NCBI GenBank assembly: GCA_018296165.2
Contig: JACKQL020000014.1
Span: forward strand, 434,001 to 498,000
DNA: 64,000 nt
Direction: 5' to 3'
Origin: Termitomyces sp. T153
Lineage: Eukaryota > Basidiomycota > Agaricomycetes > Agaricales > Lyophyllaceae
The notes beneath the pieces are model-generated. The model had not been told where the DNA came from. It made no database searches and saw only the letters and a program-made list of their open reading frames with translations. The translations under genes and the position numbers were made by a program. Positions 1 through 12,741 of this stretch are shown here, piece after piece (position 1 is the stretch's first letter; each line of letters begins with the position of its first letter).

Positions 1-57
1 GGCGTTGAAAATAACCCACGTGGTGTCTAAGGTGTTTTCCACACAGGCGCACTCAGC

Positions 58-146
58 CAGAGTCGAAACCCCGGCCTTGCACTCGCAAGTCACATGACCC
101 GCTTTGGGACGCGATGGTGCCAGCTGAGCCACCGCGCCCCCTACTC
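58..146 (-). repeat. tRNA-derived SINE-like fragment
   Basis: On the minus strand this stretch has a pol III A-box-like segment (complement of about 119-138) followed by a B-box-like GGTTTCGACT (complement of about 62-73). That is the spacing of a tRNA head. A clean cloverleaf cannot be folded: the T-loop has an extra T and the anticodon stem is poor. A tRNA-derived SINE or tRNA pseudogene is therefore more likely than a working tRNA gene. It may continue past the left edge of the window. Confidence 0.45.
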
Positions 147-315
147 ATCCATGATGCATGAAGGATCAATATACCTTTGGCATAGAATTCAGCGCTATCC
201 GATATCAAGGACTTCTGAAGTTCTCTTCTACAAATGGGACTGATGACAATGACTCGTGAACCATAAAAGCTAGTTCTATGCATGTTCATGTCGACTTCCC
301 AAGTCCTGCTTCACG

Positions 316-2198
316 ATGTTGACTATTCTTAAATCTGCTTTGCTCTTTGTGCTTGCTCGAAGCGTCCAGTCATCTCCTCTTGTGCGCATTGAATCCAGAA
401 AAGCTACCGATCCGGTAAAGGTTACTCTGAATGGGAATACTTATATCAACAAGGTAACTAAACTTCGGGTGACTTCACGGGCATCCATCTAACACTTACC
501 TGAGGGTTTGGTGGGCTTTGGTCTTATCCCTTCCGATTTCCGCGATTCAGAAGGTGATACCTTGGGTGGAATTGGAAGTGGGATCGACATCAAGCGTGGA
601 ACGTGGGCTCAGACTGCCTTTGGAAGTTACAACGGCACATTTGTCGTAACACCAGATCGTGGCTACAATGTGTATGATTCTTTTTGTTTTCTGACATCAG
701 CAGGAGAATCCACCATTACTACAGCGAAGGAGCGATCGACTATCAATCGCGCCAACACGAGATTGACTTTGTTTTCTCACCTTATTATGGGAGTTCCAAG
801 CTCAGCTTTTCAGACGCGCAGGACACTCTCGTTCTGACCTATCGGAAGACGGTCCTCAGATATGAGAGGAACAATGGAAAGACCAGCGGTTTGGATCCTA
901 CCGCTGTCAGGGCTGCTCAGAGCGGATTCCCTAGCGACCCCACTGCTGACCCCCAAATGCCCATCGCCTCCACATCCGAGCCTCGTCTTACCATTGATGC
1001 AGAAGGACTTGTTGCAGACGACGATGGCAGGTGAATATTCCTTCGAGTAACTTTTGAAAAACAGACCTATAAATCCCCGCCCCACAGCTTCTGGGTCAGC
1101 GACGAATACGGTCCTTACATCTACAAGTTTTCTGCAGATGGACAATTGCTTCAAACGATTCAACCTCCGGCTGCAATCTTTCCTATGGACAAGAATGGAA
1201 ACCTTGAATTCACTTCAGAAGACGATCCAAAAACCGGCCGGGGTGGCAATCATGGTCTTTCTTCTTCTTTCTTCATTGTCTTTCTTCAACTGAGAAACGT
1301 TCTATCTAGGTTTAGAAGGCCTGACCATTGACCGTGTGAACAGGATTCTTTATGCTATGCTTCAGGCGGCTACTATACAGGATGGTGGTGATGAAAGGGA
1401 CACCTCCCGATACACTCGTCTTCTCGCTTGGAATGTTTCAGATTCGTCAGTTCGCCCTCCTCTTATCGGAGAATGGGTTGTTCCTCTTCCTCTGAGCGAC
1501 AAGGACAATACACAGGAATGCAGTGAGATCCACTTTGTGAAGCCTGGTATTTTCCTTGCCTTGTCCAGAGACGGCGATGGTCACGGCGGAGATGACAATA
1601 ACACAAAGTACAAGTAAGTCTGTTTTCTCAGCTGTTTTCGTCTTGACCTCTGTTCGAACTGATTATCCTCAGGCAGGCGGATCTTTTCTCCATAGTTGGA
1701 GCTACAGATATCCATGGAACGAAATATGACGATCCTGCAAATCCCATTGCATCCGATGGAGATCTCAAGAGTGGTATCACTCCCGCAACTTATGTATCCT
1801 TCGTCGACTTCGTCGAGGAGAACGGCCTTGAACGATTCGGTTTGCACAACGGTAAGCCACACTAACTAGTAAAGCTCCTGTACGTAGCGTTCTTACAGTG
1901 CTTGCTGCACTTAGATGATCCTGCAGACGAGACGTTGATCGACGCGAAGTGGGAGTCTCTTACCTTGGCACCCTGCTTTGACTCTGAATATCCGGACGAC
2001 TTCTTCTTGTTCACTGCTGTACGAGCCTCTTGTTGACTCTATTCGTTCATGAGGCTAAGTGTAACGCAGGCGGATAACGATTACCTCACCAAGAATGGGA
2101 TGTCGCTCGGGGAATCTTATGACGCTGACATCAATGTCGACAACCAGTTCTTGGTATTCAGGGTAACGCTCCCTGGTGCTACACCTTACAATTCTTAG
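316..2198 (+). CDS. Secreted phytase-like esterase-domain protein
   Basis: Eight exons can be joined in frame: 316-453, 505-671, 704-1030, 1088-1254, 1310-1613, 1673-1851, 1915-2018 and 2070-2198. All junctions are GT-AG and the product is 504 residues. It starts with a hydrophobic signal peptide (MLTILKSALLFVLARS). The rest resembles the 'esterase-like activity of phytase' family (PF13449). Supporting motifs are GGIGSGID near the N-terminus, FWVSDEYGPYIYKF, GNHGLEGLTID and ADNDYL near the C-terminus; this order is usual for fungal members, which are predicted beta-propellers. The protein is likely secreted or cell-wall associated, and its substrate is not known from sequence. The start is the only ATG that gives a signal peptide in frame. 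The gene looks intact. The family is assigned from motif memory, and the name does not prove phytase activity. Confidence 0.82.
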
Positions 2199-2578
2199 AT
2201 GGAACTGCTCGTTTACAACTCCTGTGTGACGCACGACGTTGTTACTCCGCTAAATGTAACCAGGATTGAATGAAGTACCCATGTAACATTCTATCGAAAT
2301 AAAACGATAAGTAAATGAGTCAAACCGTCATTTCATTTCAAGCTGAACTTGGCTTGAAAGCTAAGTGACGTTACCGCTTTCCAGCAATATTCTTGATGGG
2401 TAGCAACTTGAATACACAGCGCACAGCGATTAGGTAGCCTCAGGCTGGCAAAACGAGTCTTGAGAATTATGATGAGGTCGCGTGGCTGATTTTGGTTCAT
2501 CAGCTGTTTGAATTTGATGACTGTGACAAACATCACACTCTTTCCCTTTCAACTGTGGTGAGTGGCGAGTTTGCCACA

Positions 2579-4027
2579 ATGACGTCGAATTTCCAGCAAG
2601 CCCAGGCAGAAGGACTATGCCTCCGTTATCCAGAAAATCTTCCTCTTCACAGAGAAATAAACTATGAGACCGCCGTCAATATGCTATTGCGAGCGACCGC
2701 CATGTCTACCAGTGTACCCTTTGCATGGGGTTTTGTTGACAAGCCCCCCGGTAAATCGCGTTCATTTTCCGTGTCTGATGCATTCTCAAAGGTTTATATA
2801 ATTCAATTTACAGAGGGCCAAGTCTTGCTTCTATTTCTCCCGACACAATCACCGTTTCCCAATGACGGCCTTCGTTTCCAAGAACAGGAGGTTAAATTTA
2901 CCATGTCTGCCGGAAACAACCGCGTGAGTGGGTCATTGTACACTTTTTAATGATAGCATCCGTGAAGCATTGGAGCATTGACTGATCTCTATATCAGGAA
3001 CTCGAAGTACACGAGGTGAAGTTCGGCTTCGTCCCTGGGGGTCAAGACTCAAACGCTTGGCGCTGTCGAAGACGCTACCGTCTCATCAAGGGCGGAAATC
3101 CCTCTCTCGTACTGGTGCACTACACACAAGGGCCTCAGGCACGTAAGTCCTACGATTCTGCGATTACACCGGATCCTGAACTTAAACATTTGGCCAACAG
3201 AGATCGTCCCGTCAATGATGAATCATCCTGTTCGCAACTATCCGCTTCGCATCGTCAATGAGCCATCTGTATATGTAGCAGGAGAAAAGATGGGTCAGAA
3301 GGTATACCCTGCCGGTGGTCCCATGCAATCTTCTGCTCCCGCGATGCAGCAGCCAGGAATGCCCATGAATTTCTCTCAACAACAGGCTATGGTCGCGCAA
3401 CAGAATACCAACATAGAGTTGTTAGACCAACGGAGAAGAGAACAGGAACAGAGGGTGCGAGCGCAAGCTAGTGCTGCAGGGGGAGCAGCAGGGGTGAGTA
3501 TTGTTGTCAGTTCCACTTCCCAGGTTTAAATAATCATAACAGCGACCACCACGGCCCGAGGATGACGATTCCGGAGGTATGTCATTTGCTGTTCTGTTAT
3601 TAATTTGCATCTCACAAGAATATCGCAGACGAGATCGATCACATCTCAACACGAACCCTTGCCCTCAACCGATACAAACGCAATCACGACATGATGAACG
3701 AAGTGTTTAAATTCGCAGCTTACGGTGCGTCTCTTCATCTCATATGCACCCCTCATGTGGATTCATGCGTGCTCACTAGGCGATAAACACGCGCCACCAC
3801 CACCTCGGCCATATTCCATCTTTGACAAAAATGATATCGAGCAAAGAACGGTTTGTATACTCATCATTAATCATGATATGTCAAACTTACCATTGTACGA
3901 TTTCCAGGCAAAGCTTCGAGAAGAGGTCGAAGTACTCAAAGCTAGTCTTGCTGAACTAAAAGCAGCCCGTCAACAGGACCGACCAGACGTCGTGATGACC
4001 TTTGGGGACGATGGGATAACCGCATAG
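2579..4027 (+). CDS. SSR4: SWI/SNF and RSC complex subunit SSR4-like
   Basis: The reading frame starts at the ATG at 2579 and is carried across about seven short GT-AG introns to the TAG at 4025-4027. The N-terminal half reads LRYPENLPLHREINYETA, then PFAWGFVDKPP, PFPNDGLRF, GFVPGG and RRRYRLIKGG. This resembles the N-terminal domain of fission yeast Ssr4 (former DUF1750, PF08549), a subunit of SWI/SNF and RSC chromatin remodellers. A Gln/Met-rich linker follows. The C-terminal module has an acidic PEDDDSG stretch, DEIDHISTRTLALNRYKRN and a short coiled coil (KLREEVEVLKASLAELKA). The product is expected to be nuclear. Each splice junction restores a conserved-looking frame, and the gene looks intact. 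The call is from remembered family pattern. Confidence 0.68.
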
Positions 4028-5430
4028 CGACTGCCTCTTGTGTCTTGTATTCTTTTCCCTGCTTTTCCCTGGTGTACTTGTAAGATATCTAATGATTGTG
4101 ATCATGTTGAAGCCGATTTTTCTCGCGAGGAAGTCCAGGTCTTGACTAACTGGTCTTCACTTGTGTGATGATGAAGGTTTCAACTAGTTTCCTTGGTGCA
4201 ATACAAGCAGGACGAAGTTGGAGAGCGTCGCCGTTCTATGGTCTGGATACTGACAATCCTTGCTCCAGATCGCTGATATCACTCAGGTTACTTTTATATG
4301 ATCCAACCACGTTCAGATTCCGTCGAAGAGAACGAGAACTGACACGGGTGACCAGTCATCATAAAGTGTTCTGAATGGTCAAAACCTGAATGCCACGAGC
4401 AAATGAAAGGATCGCACACCTATGATTTAAGCTATGAAGGAACATATCTTGATCACAAAGGTTTCATCAAATCGACAACCCTGCAGTCATCCAATAACTT
4501 GTGAATGGTGACAAGGACAAGCGTCGAATATTAAGCGAGATGATTCAAGCAGGATGAACGTCTCAACTTGACTCGGCATAGCACTTTGAGATATTGAAAC
4601 ATCACGCATAATTTAACAAGACCATCCTACAGCCTGGAATGGACAGAGCGAGCTGCAGCGCAAGGGTGAGCTTCAGTACCCGGTGATAGAGCCGCATTTA
4701 CTAGATCACCGAGACTGGGTGCAAGTTCTCCCCGCTTGGCACAAATATTACTGGAATTTGCAATAGCTGATGTTAGAGCATTAGAGAGCCAGTGAAGGCG
4801 AAGAACGGGCTTGCTGCCTTTGAGGCTCCCAGTCCCTGCCACTCGTCGTTGTGTGCTGATAGCACGTGGGGAAAGCTTGCCACTGCATTGAAAGTACACA
4901 TCATTGGGCATGGAATAGTCTGGTGGATAAACCTCCAGCCGCACTGGCAATGCGTTGGACTTACAAATCTTCGTCCTTGTTCTCGCAATCAACTAATATA
5001 TAATAATGGTTTTTGATGTCAATGACATCGATAGTCAACTGGACTGTGCAGGATGATGCTGTGACAGATAGCGTGTGAAGGATGTTTACTACTGGACTAT
5101 TAGAGAAAAGTAAATGAACATCATAAACATCGTGAAGTCATCGTGGCGTGGATGGGTCGTACGTTGCGAAGGCAAGAAAAATGGAGTGCATGGCTATACA
5201 TAATTGATGATACGTGCAAAGACCATGAAGGAGGAGAAACCGTGGATGCCAAATAGAAAGACACATTCGCACTAGGGTGTTCAGGTAATGTGAAATGGTG
5301 GGCGCACGTACAGGATATCGATAAATAGATTACTAATAAAGGGTTGTCGGAAACCCTAACCAGACAAGCGACAATCCTCAAGCTCAATGAGCGCATGTGG
5401 ACTCGCGACTCAATAGAGACACAGGTGCAC
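4028..5430. other. Intergenic, no gene recognised
   Basis: Open frames of 70-120 codons exist here, for example on the minus strand at 4627-4992. None shows a recognisable domain or consistent splice extension. CpG content looks normal and no terminal repeats were seen. It lies between the convergent 3' ends of the SSR4-like and kinase genes. Confidence 0.5.
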
Positions 5431-7735
5431 TCAACGCACAATTTCAAGGCTTCTGCTCCTCATGCCTCGATCCAGAGCCGTCATCGGCTGTACGGGCTTC
5501 AACAAGGTCGTTGGAAAATTGAAGAGACCCTTCAAGTCCCTATTCCCAGTCAACGTCGACTGACAACATGGCTCTTCATTCGAAGGTGAATTGCCTGCGC
5601 GCTCAATCTCTTGCCTCGATGCGCTATATACAAGTGTAGGATGATGCGGTGGCTTCGATTGGCTCCGCTGCATCCGGCGTCTCGTAAAATTTGGGACTTT
5701 TACATGATCCGAGCAATGACCGAACGACGCACTCTGTGACACTTCAAGCGTCTCGAGCTCCTCAGCGACGTAGAGATGATTTGGCCCACTGAGAGAAGGA
5801 AGGGTAGTGTGAAACTCAATCTTGCGCCGACGTCCGCGGGACAAGGAGCGATCAAGATGGGGATCCGGGCCAAGTGAGTCAGAAGGTGTCACGGGCGGAG
5901 CTATGCTAGGGCTAGGCGAGTGCTCCAGAGGGAAAATCTTTTGACGTCTTCGGCCGCGCTCAGAGGACGCGGATGGAGGGTCAAGGATGGAATCGAGAAA
6001 ATGGGACGATCGTGTAGACGAGGGAGAGCGCATGCTGGAAGGGGATCGAACGGCAGACGGGGAGCGCACGGAGGTATTTGCGATGCTGAAAGTCGCTTCA
6101 GATGGAGAAGGAGCGCGGCGAGGCCGTGAACTACTGCGGGCGGATGTTGGACGTAAATGAGGAGCGCGCGAAAGGGAACGTTGTAATCTTGATGAAGATC
6201 GTCGAGATGCTGCGTCATGAGCGGGATGTGAACTGGGTTCCTCTTGATGCCAGTCAGGATCTTCTGCGATAGCGTCGCGGCGAGAACGAGAGCGCGAATG
6301 GGTCACCGCTTGGAACTCCTCGTCCGAGTCGGCCGAAGTGATGTCATCGCTCTCCGGACCCCAACCCACGCCCCACGCAACTTCATCAACCATAGCAATG
6401 TTCCAGCGCGTGGCGTCTGAGCGGTCAAGACATCCTTTCAACACGCGTTCTGCGCCGTGGCCGATGTCAGCCGGAACCTGATATACACCTAATCAAGAAG
6501 ACAACATGAATGAGCCCGAGCCGAGGCATGGAGCATGTGACGCTTGAATGCTTACTATTCAATATTTTCTTTTGAAGCCGAGGCTCATAGGCGTCGGAAA
6601 AAGGAAGGCAGCCTGTGAGTAGAGTGTGAAGGACGATACCAAGAGCCCAGATATCTTGTGCAGGATTGAGAATGACAGGGCCAGCCTTTGGTAAAAGAAG
6701 TTCGGGTGCTGCGTAAGGGAGTGATCCTGGCTGGAATCTGGGGGGAGGTGTTGGGTGCGTGGACGAAGTGGAATTACGATGGCGTGCCAATTGATCTTGG
6801 AGGCTTATCCCCTTGATCCCTACCTTTGGACTTGAAACGTTAAGAGAAACTGCACGATGGACTGTAGCGTAGCCTGATTGAAAGGTCTGTTGCTGATCTT
6901 CCTCATCCTCTTCATCTTCGTCGGGCTCACCTATCCTTTTTGTCATGCCAAAATCTCCAATTCTACACACGCCACACTCGTCCACCAGTACATTCTCTAG
7001 TTTGATGTCCCTATGGACCAACATGGCAACTTCGTGCAGATACCGTAATCCCCGCACCACCTGCCTGAACATCGTCCCAACATCATCATGAGGTAACTCT
7101 GGCCGACCATCCCGCTTCAAAATGTCGAAAAGAGAGCCAGCGGGACAGAAAAGAGTGAAAAAGTAATCGGCATAAGGTGTGTGAGCTGCAGAGAAAAGCG
7201 GCAGAATATGCTCGTGACTCAGGGTAGCCCAAACCTGAGCTTCGTGCTTGGAACGCTTCTTCGCAAGGGCTGAATCGCTACCCCTCTTGAAATGATCGGA
7301 ACGTCTGACGATTTTGACAGCAACCATATCACCCGACGCGGGATAGGCGCGCCTGATGGTAGAGAAAGCGCCATGGCCAATTATTGGTCCCAGAGTGTAG
7401 CCTGAAACAACGTGCCCCTCACTGTCTGGTTGAGACGCAGAAAGTTTTGGAGAGCTGAACGCTGAAAGGAACATTGCAGCAGGCGAAGAAGACATTGGGT
7501 CTGCACAGCAAGAAGCCGACATCGTATGAGGGATTTCTGCATCTTTATTGTCACAATCATCGTCTTTTTTCACGGCTCCAATCAAGTCTTGCATTACCGT
7601 AGTACCCGGAATATTATGTTCGTCTTGAAGCGAGGGAATCCGGATGCTGGTAGAGGTGAGAGGGGTCTGAGTAGGTCGGGCATAGCACAGTGACGAGTAT
7701 ATATATGACTCTGCTGCAGTCGTTCCCGTGGGCAT
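5431..7735 (-). CDS. Serine/threonine protein kinase with Arg/Ser-rich tail
   Basis: Two exons, 7735-6556 and 6488-5431, flank a 67-bp GT-AG intron (6489-6555) and encode 745 residues. A kinase domain starts near residue 115. It has a glycine loop (GPIIGHGAFSTIRRAY), VAVKIVRR with the ATP-binding Lys, HRDIKLENVL, DFG within RIGDFGMTKRI, a long acidic and polar insert in the activation loop, PYAAPELLLP, and DIWALGIVLHTLLTG. The exon 2 side begins just after the domain and ends it with KGCLDRSDATRWN. The remaining C-terminal tail is very rich in Ser, Arg and Pro, with RSPS-type repeats, and is probably disordered and phosphorylated. All catalytic residues are present. The layout resembles fungal CAMK-like kinases, but a named orthologue cannot be given. 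The first in-frame ATG was used; later Met codons are possible starts. Confidence 0.85.
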
Positions 7736-8640
7736 GAAACGGCGGGGAGGTACGGGAGCAAATGGCGGTGGTGGAGGTCAAGAGCACAAGAGAGCAGAGA
7801 TGTGTAAAAGTCGGAGTTTTAAAGCGGCCCCGCCGGTAAAGCAAAATCTCACCTTCTCGCCCCTGCCAAGATTTCCTTTCTTGGATGAAGTTGGATCATG
7901 ATGTGGTCCCTTGCGGGGTTTGTGGCGATGCTTCTAGCCGCGAAAGCAAGTCTTGGCCTTCTAGATACGTACCCGTGAGAGCATGGAGGAGCCTGGCGGG
8001 CGTGTGGGTCGCAGAGTTTCCTGGGAAAAATAGGAAGAGCTACTGCCAGCATTTGACCAGGGCAGAAAGTTTTTGCGTCCTTGGCGTCGCCTACGTGGAA
8101 AAGTCTTGTCATGCGTTACGAGTCAAGTGATCATAAAAGGCGACCGAGACTATATATGTAGTCGATTTCTCCCAAGGACATCCCGAATGAGCGGGGTACA
8201 ATGGATCTAGACCCATTTTAAAACCTCGCTGTGGCGATCTATGTGAAACATTCTCTTCCCTTTTTCCACCCAGGATTCACAAAAATAGTGCACTTATCTT
8301 ATAAGAAGTTAGTTATACTCAAAGCGGTTACCAAATGGTACATAAGGTTCGGGCCTGGCCTCATGTATGGATCTGATAAAATAAGGTGGTATGGATCTGA
8401 TAAAATACTTCAAGTTTAGATCCGTCCGATGAGTCGCGATCCAAAATAAGATCGGAAAGAAGTCGGGCCGACGCCAGTTGATCTTTGTTCTTTTATCTAC
8501 ATAAGTGTGTACAATTCCGTGGCTACTGGTATCTCGCAGATGACAAAGAGTTTGATTGTTGATAATGGATACTAAGGGCCTCATTTGAATTGACTGCGCA
8601 CAATATCCATGATTTCCTTGCCAACCGTGCCTTGTCTTTG
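7736..8640. other. Intergenic upstream of kinase; short tandem repeat
   Basis: This is the upstream region of the minus-strand kinase and holds no recognised gene. Around 8365-8410 a 17-base unit, ATGGATCTGATAAAATA, occurs twice about 26 bases apart. CpG is present at normal density until about 8.6 kb and then falls sharply. Confidence 0.4.
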
Positions 8641-9379
8641 ACCTGGGGATATGTGTTTACTTGTTCTACAACTTATACACGTCCATCGTGAAAATTACCA
8701 CTCAGTATCAACCTCGAGGTTAGACAATAACAAAATATATTTACTCCATCTTTATGAAGAGTTAAAGCCAGAAGCATCAGAAGTGTCTGCTGTTGTAACG
8801 AGCCACATGCTTTAGTGATACTTTTCAGAGTCTGTTTTCTTATCTTATATTGTCTTACAACCTTATCTGATATCTCTGGATCTGATCGCATGATTAGCAC
8901 ATCAGCATCAGCTGACATTGATGTTGATGCAGACTGTGGTCAAAATATGTCCCACCATCAAAACATGATGAGAACTCGGAGCAGGCCAAATTTGGTCAAA
9001 TTGAATACCTGGGGGACCATATATAGTGTCTCATCCAAAGGTGATGGATGACAGTGGTTGACAGCATTGACTGGGTTGGAACCCAAGATATGAGTGCTGT
9101 CTGCACTGCCAAAGTTGGTGAGCAAGGCAGTCTTACATAAAGAGAACCTGGCAGACTAGACTCAGTACACAATTTGATCAAAGGCAAGGATCAGGCTCAC
9201 AGCTCCCCCCTTTTAGGGCTGTTCAACCAGAATGACATTTGAACTTTGTTAAACCTAGTTGCTTAGCAACCCATCCACACTTGAGTCTTTTTCTTCCTGT
9301 ATAATATTTTACTAAACTGGGTTTTCTGAGACCTAGCTCAACTTACAACCCTCACTTATTATGGTCTGTTTGTTTACTA

Positions 9380-10850
9380 CAATCAAAAACCTCTCATAAC
9401 CAATGGCCCCTGTAACCAATAACCCCTTCAATCTGATGGGTTTTTGGCATCCACTGACTCAGTTTGCAGGGAAATTTGATAACCCTCTGATACCCAATAT
9501 TTGATGGGTCTGAGGAAGGGTCATAACCAATAATTTGCCCAAAAAGTATAGATTTTCATTATAATTAATTGGTTTCTCCTAAGTATATGATGGAAGAATC
9601 AATGTATTATTGTCATACTGTTGTAATCTTGACTAGAAATTGAGAAAAAAAAGATACAATGATTTCTGTTTTCAGGTCATGTGACTTTGACAATGGCTTT
9701 GATGATGTCAGGCTCTGCGCATGTGCAGAATCTGATGTCATATTTCCCATGGTTCATTTCTGTAAATTTGCAGTCCTAGCAATTGAAATCCTCAGACTTG
9801 TTCTCTTTGGATTTCCTTCTACCAGGTATGTAGTTAGTTTCTGCTGTGCCACTACTGTCAATAGACTTTGGATTTCTCTCTGCCAGTTGTGTGATTGAGC
9901 CACAGCCTGCAGAGGTCACCCTTACACCCCCCCTCTTTGACAATGCCAAAGAAGCCTCTTGAGACCATCAAAGCAGGCATCTCATGACTCAAATCAGAGA
10001 TAGAACCATGTAAACAAGATCTTCTTGTGCAACTCTCAAGGAAGGAGGCAATCCTGGATGCTGACAAGATGTGGCTGGACTGTGATGGGAACTTGGTTGA
10101 TGAAGAACCTAATTTGACAGTGCATGTCCAGCCAGCTGATGCAGGCATTATTTGTTGCTTCAAAGCTCATCACCATGCTCACTTTGTAAATCATGCTGTT
10201 TATCACTATGATTGTGATTTCCCTCCAGCTGAGATCTATGATCAAGCCTGCAGATGCTATGAATGCAGCAGATGTTGAGGTTCAAAAGGCTTTATCTCAT
10301 CTTGAACAGCACAGAGTCCTTAACACAAAAACCAGATGGATATTGATGAATTACTCAACACAATCAATGAGAACAAGATGTATGCAAATTGAATTGCTAA
10401 GGAGGAGATTGAGAAGGATATTTTCTTGGCAGTGGTTGATTGTTGAAAGGGAGAACAGAACCAAGAAGAGAAGGGCAGCAATGCTGTGGATAACAGCAAA
10501 GTGATCAGTGTGAAGCCATCATGTCAGGAAGCACTCAATGCAGCTTCAACTATCCTAAAGTATGTGTCTGATATGGATCAGCAATACATGCACCAGTTAG
10601 AAGGTATTCTTGTGAGGTTTGGGTGTCAAACACACCTTGAGGAATTCCAGTCTCTTCAGCCTACTACTCTTAAGGAATATTTCACTAAAAATTTAAATAG
10701 TCATTAGCAGTGATGTATATAATGTCTACTTATACTAAAAAGAAGCATTAGAAGAGACTCTACAACAACCCCTCTTATACCTGATGCTCCCTAATAACCA
10801 ATACTTTCTGGCTTCCATGGAGGGGCCATCAGTTATGAGAGGTTTGACTG
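9380..10850 (+). mobile_element. pogo/Tigger-like DNA transposon, decayed
   Basis: The left end (from 9380, CAATCAAAAACCTCTCATAA) and the reverse complement of the right end (CAGTCAAACCTCTCATAACT, ending at 10850) form imperfect terminal inverted repeats that continue into ...ATGGCCCCT. Both ends are flanked by TA (9378-9379 and 10851-10852), the target duplication of Tc1/mariner-pogo elements. Inside lie remnants of a DDE transposase on the plus strand. The 1471-bp element is shorter than an autonomous copy and contains frame breaks, so it is a non-autonomous, deleted derivative. Confidence 0.75.
10020..10500 (+). pseudogene. pogo/Tigger transposase C-terminal remnant
   Basis: The plus strand around 10,115-10,245 encodes LTVHVQPADAGIICCFKAHH followed by HFVNHAVYHYD. 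This matches the region just after the second catalytic Asp of pogo/Tigger-type (CENP-B-like) DDE transposases, where the usual pattern is QP.DAGII..FKAHYR. The frame then shifts, and further transposase-like peptides appear in other frames to about 10,500. It is a decayed part of the element spanning 9380-10850. Confidence 0.65.
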
Positions 10851-10883
10851 TACTTGTAACACTGCTGTTGTTGTATCCCTTGC

Positions 10884-12059
10884 ATGGCAGCTAGGCAGCA
10901 ACAGATATCATCAACAAACACTGCTACTGACCAAGGCCTCCCAGATAACCTAGCACCTGTCACCTCAGTTGATCCTATTGAAGCCTACACCAAGTCAGTA
11001 CCACTTACTCATAACTCTGTTGTTCTAAACACAGAAGGTCCCACAATATATGTCACTGCATATTGTCAGTGACTCCCAGCTGGTAATAGACAGTCTAACT
11101 AAGCACCTAAAAGAGAAAATGATAGCTAGATAGGGTCTGCTGACAAAGAACTAATGAAATGCCTTGTGGCAAGTCTAAGGGAGAGGAGAGGCATCACCAC
11201 ACTAGAGAAGTTGAAGGGCCACTCAGGTGTAGAAGGAAATGAGGAGCCTGATAGGCTAGCAGATGAAGGGCCTAGAAAACTTGAGCCAGACAGCTCTGTG
11301 AATACTATGATCCCAGCCCCTTTTAAAATACAAGTAGCAAAACTGGCCACAATAACACAAGCAAGGATACACCAGGGGATCATAGAAAGCATGGAAACCC
11401 CACAAAGAAGGGAACAGGGACCCACCTAGACATGACCAGATGGGCAATTCAAGACATAAATGATGAAGTGCTGAAATAATATGGCTATCACTAAAGGATA
11501 AGTTAATAAGTAGGGAGGCCAGAGCCTTCCTGTGGAGAGCAAATACAGAGCCCTATGCACCCAATGTAGAGTAGTAGAGACCCTAGAACACATTTTGACA
11601 GAGCATGGAGTATCAGGCCAACAAGTGGTGTGGGCTCTAACAGAGAAAGCACACAGGATGAGGGGATACACTTCACAAACCCTACCCTAGGAGAGCAGCT
11701 AGGCTGTGAAATCATATCAAGAAACAATAATGAAGGGAAGAAATCAAAAAGCACACAACATTTCTCAACCATTAGGGTATCTGAAGTCACACACTTAATA
11801 TGGAAGATGAGATGCAACTGGCAGATCACAAAGGAACTTGGAGAAACTCCCCAGCAAGAAAGAAACAACACACAGGTTCAAGGCCACCATCTTAAAAAGG
11901 CTAAAATCAGACTGCCTGACAACAGATGAAAAAAATCTGGGCAGGAAGGCAACAAGTGTCAAGGTAGTCAAAAATACATGGAAAAGCTTCCTGCCAAAGG
12001 ACAGCAACCCCCTCAAGTCCTGGAGGAAAGCAGCAGAGGTTTTAGTGGGTATAAGGTAA
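10884..12059 (+). pseudogene. Non-LTR retroelement RNase H and C-terminal remnant
   Basis: Three frames together give the 3' end of a fungal non-LTR (LINE-type) polyprotein. The plus strand near 11,050 encodes IVSDSQLVIDSLTKHLKE (an RNase H strand with its acidic residue). At 11,210 there is KGHSGVEGNEEPDRLADEGP (the RNase H His/Asp motif). From 11,740 come VTHLIWKMRCNWQI and RLKSDCLTTDEKNLGRKA, as found near the C-terminus of agaricomycete elements. Frameshifts and TGA/TAG stops separate the pieces. No reverse transcriptase was seen, so the copy is 5'-truncated, and its boundary with the upstream pogo element is abrupt. Confidence 0.7.
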
Positions 12060-12741
12060 GAGCTGACATGGCCACCAAGTTCCGGCCCCTGATCAATCGG
12101 GTGATAAGTGTTACTCAGTATACCTATGAACCATTGTTACGCTAAGTCAGTTATGGTCGTGTCCGCCATAATAGACCTAATCCAACAATAAGCTACAAAT
12201 TGGTTAGTGGGCTAGCATCAAATCCCCTTGCGTAAAGCTTGCCTCACGTTTGAAATACTCACACCGAGTTGCACAAACCAAATTGCACATGGGTCAAGGT
12301 AGAGATATTAGGAAAGTAAGTAGAAGGAATGATAATAGTCCAACACGTATAGTCGCAATGCAGATGCCAATCGAAGGCAATGTAGCGTTTCTGGTCTGCA
12401 GACATAGATATGCACTATATGTGTAGTATGTAACTTGACCAATACCGGACATAGGGAAGCAGGACTTATGTATTACAAGTCTTGAGCGTTAGGGCAAGAA
12501 TTGATACATAAGCTTGAGCCATCAACATGGACACTAAAAGCATGTTCAAGAATATGAGGCGGCAAGTATTCAGTCTTCATCTTCATTGGAACTAGCCCAA
12601 TTTGCACTAAAGATACCAAAGAGATCAGAAAAGCTTCTTAAACCTCATCTATCGAAGCAATCGAGAGGATCCTCTAAATAATACAAATGACCAGAGTGAT
12701 ACATAGTCACATAAGTATCCTTATAAGTGTACCAGCACATA
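12060..12741. other. Intergenic, no gene recognised
   Basis: CpG-normal sequence between the dead retroelement and the kinase-like gene. No open frame with recognisable content was seen, and no repeat was found by eye. Confidence 0.45.

Larger units (their letters stand above)
8641..12060. other. CpG-poor block with dead transposons
   Basis: Across this stretch CG dinucleotides are almost absent and TG/CA are abundant, unlike the genes on both sides. It contains the pogo-like element (9380-10850) and the non-LTR RNase H remnant (about 10.9-12.06 kb). From 8641 to 9379 nothing is recognised apart from an 81-codon minus-strand open frame at 8673-8918 of unknown meaning. Normal CpG resumes at about 12,065. 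Confidence 0.75.

Noticed and set aside
58..146. Functional tRNA gene on the minus strand
   Set aside because: A and B box-like sequences are present but the T-arm and anticodon arm do not pair properly, so a SINE-like remnant is more likely.
4627..4992. 121-codon minus-strand open frame
   Set aside because: No recognisable domain, an overlapping second frame of similar size, and no splice partners. Treated as intergenic.
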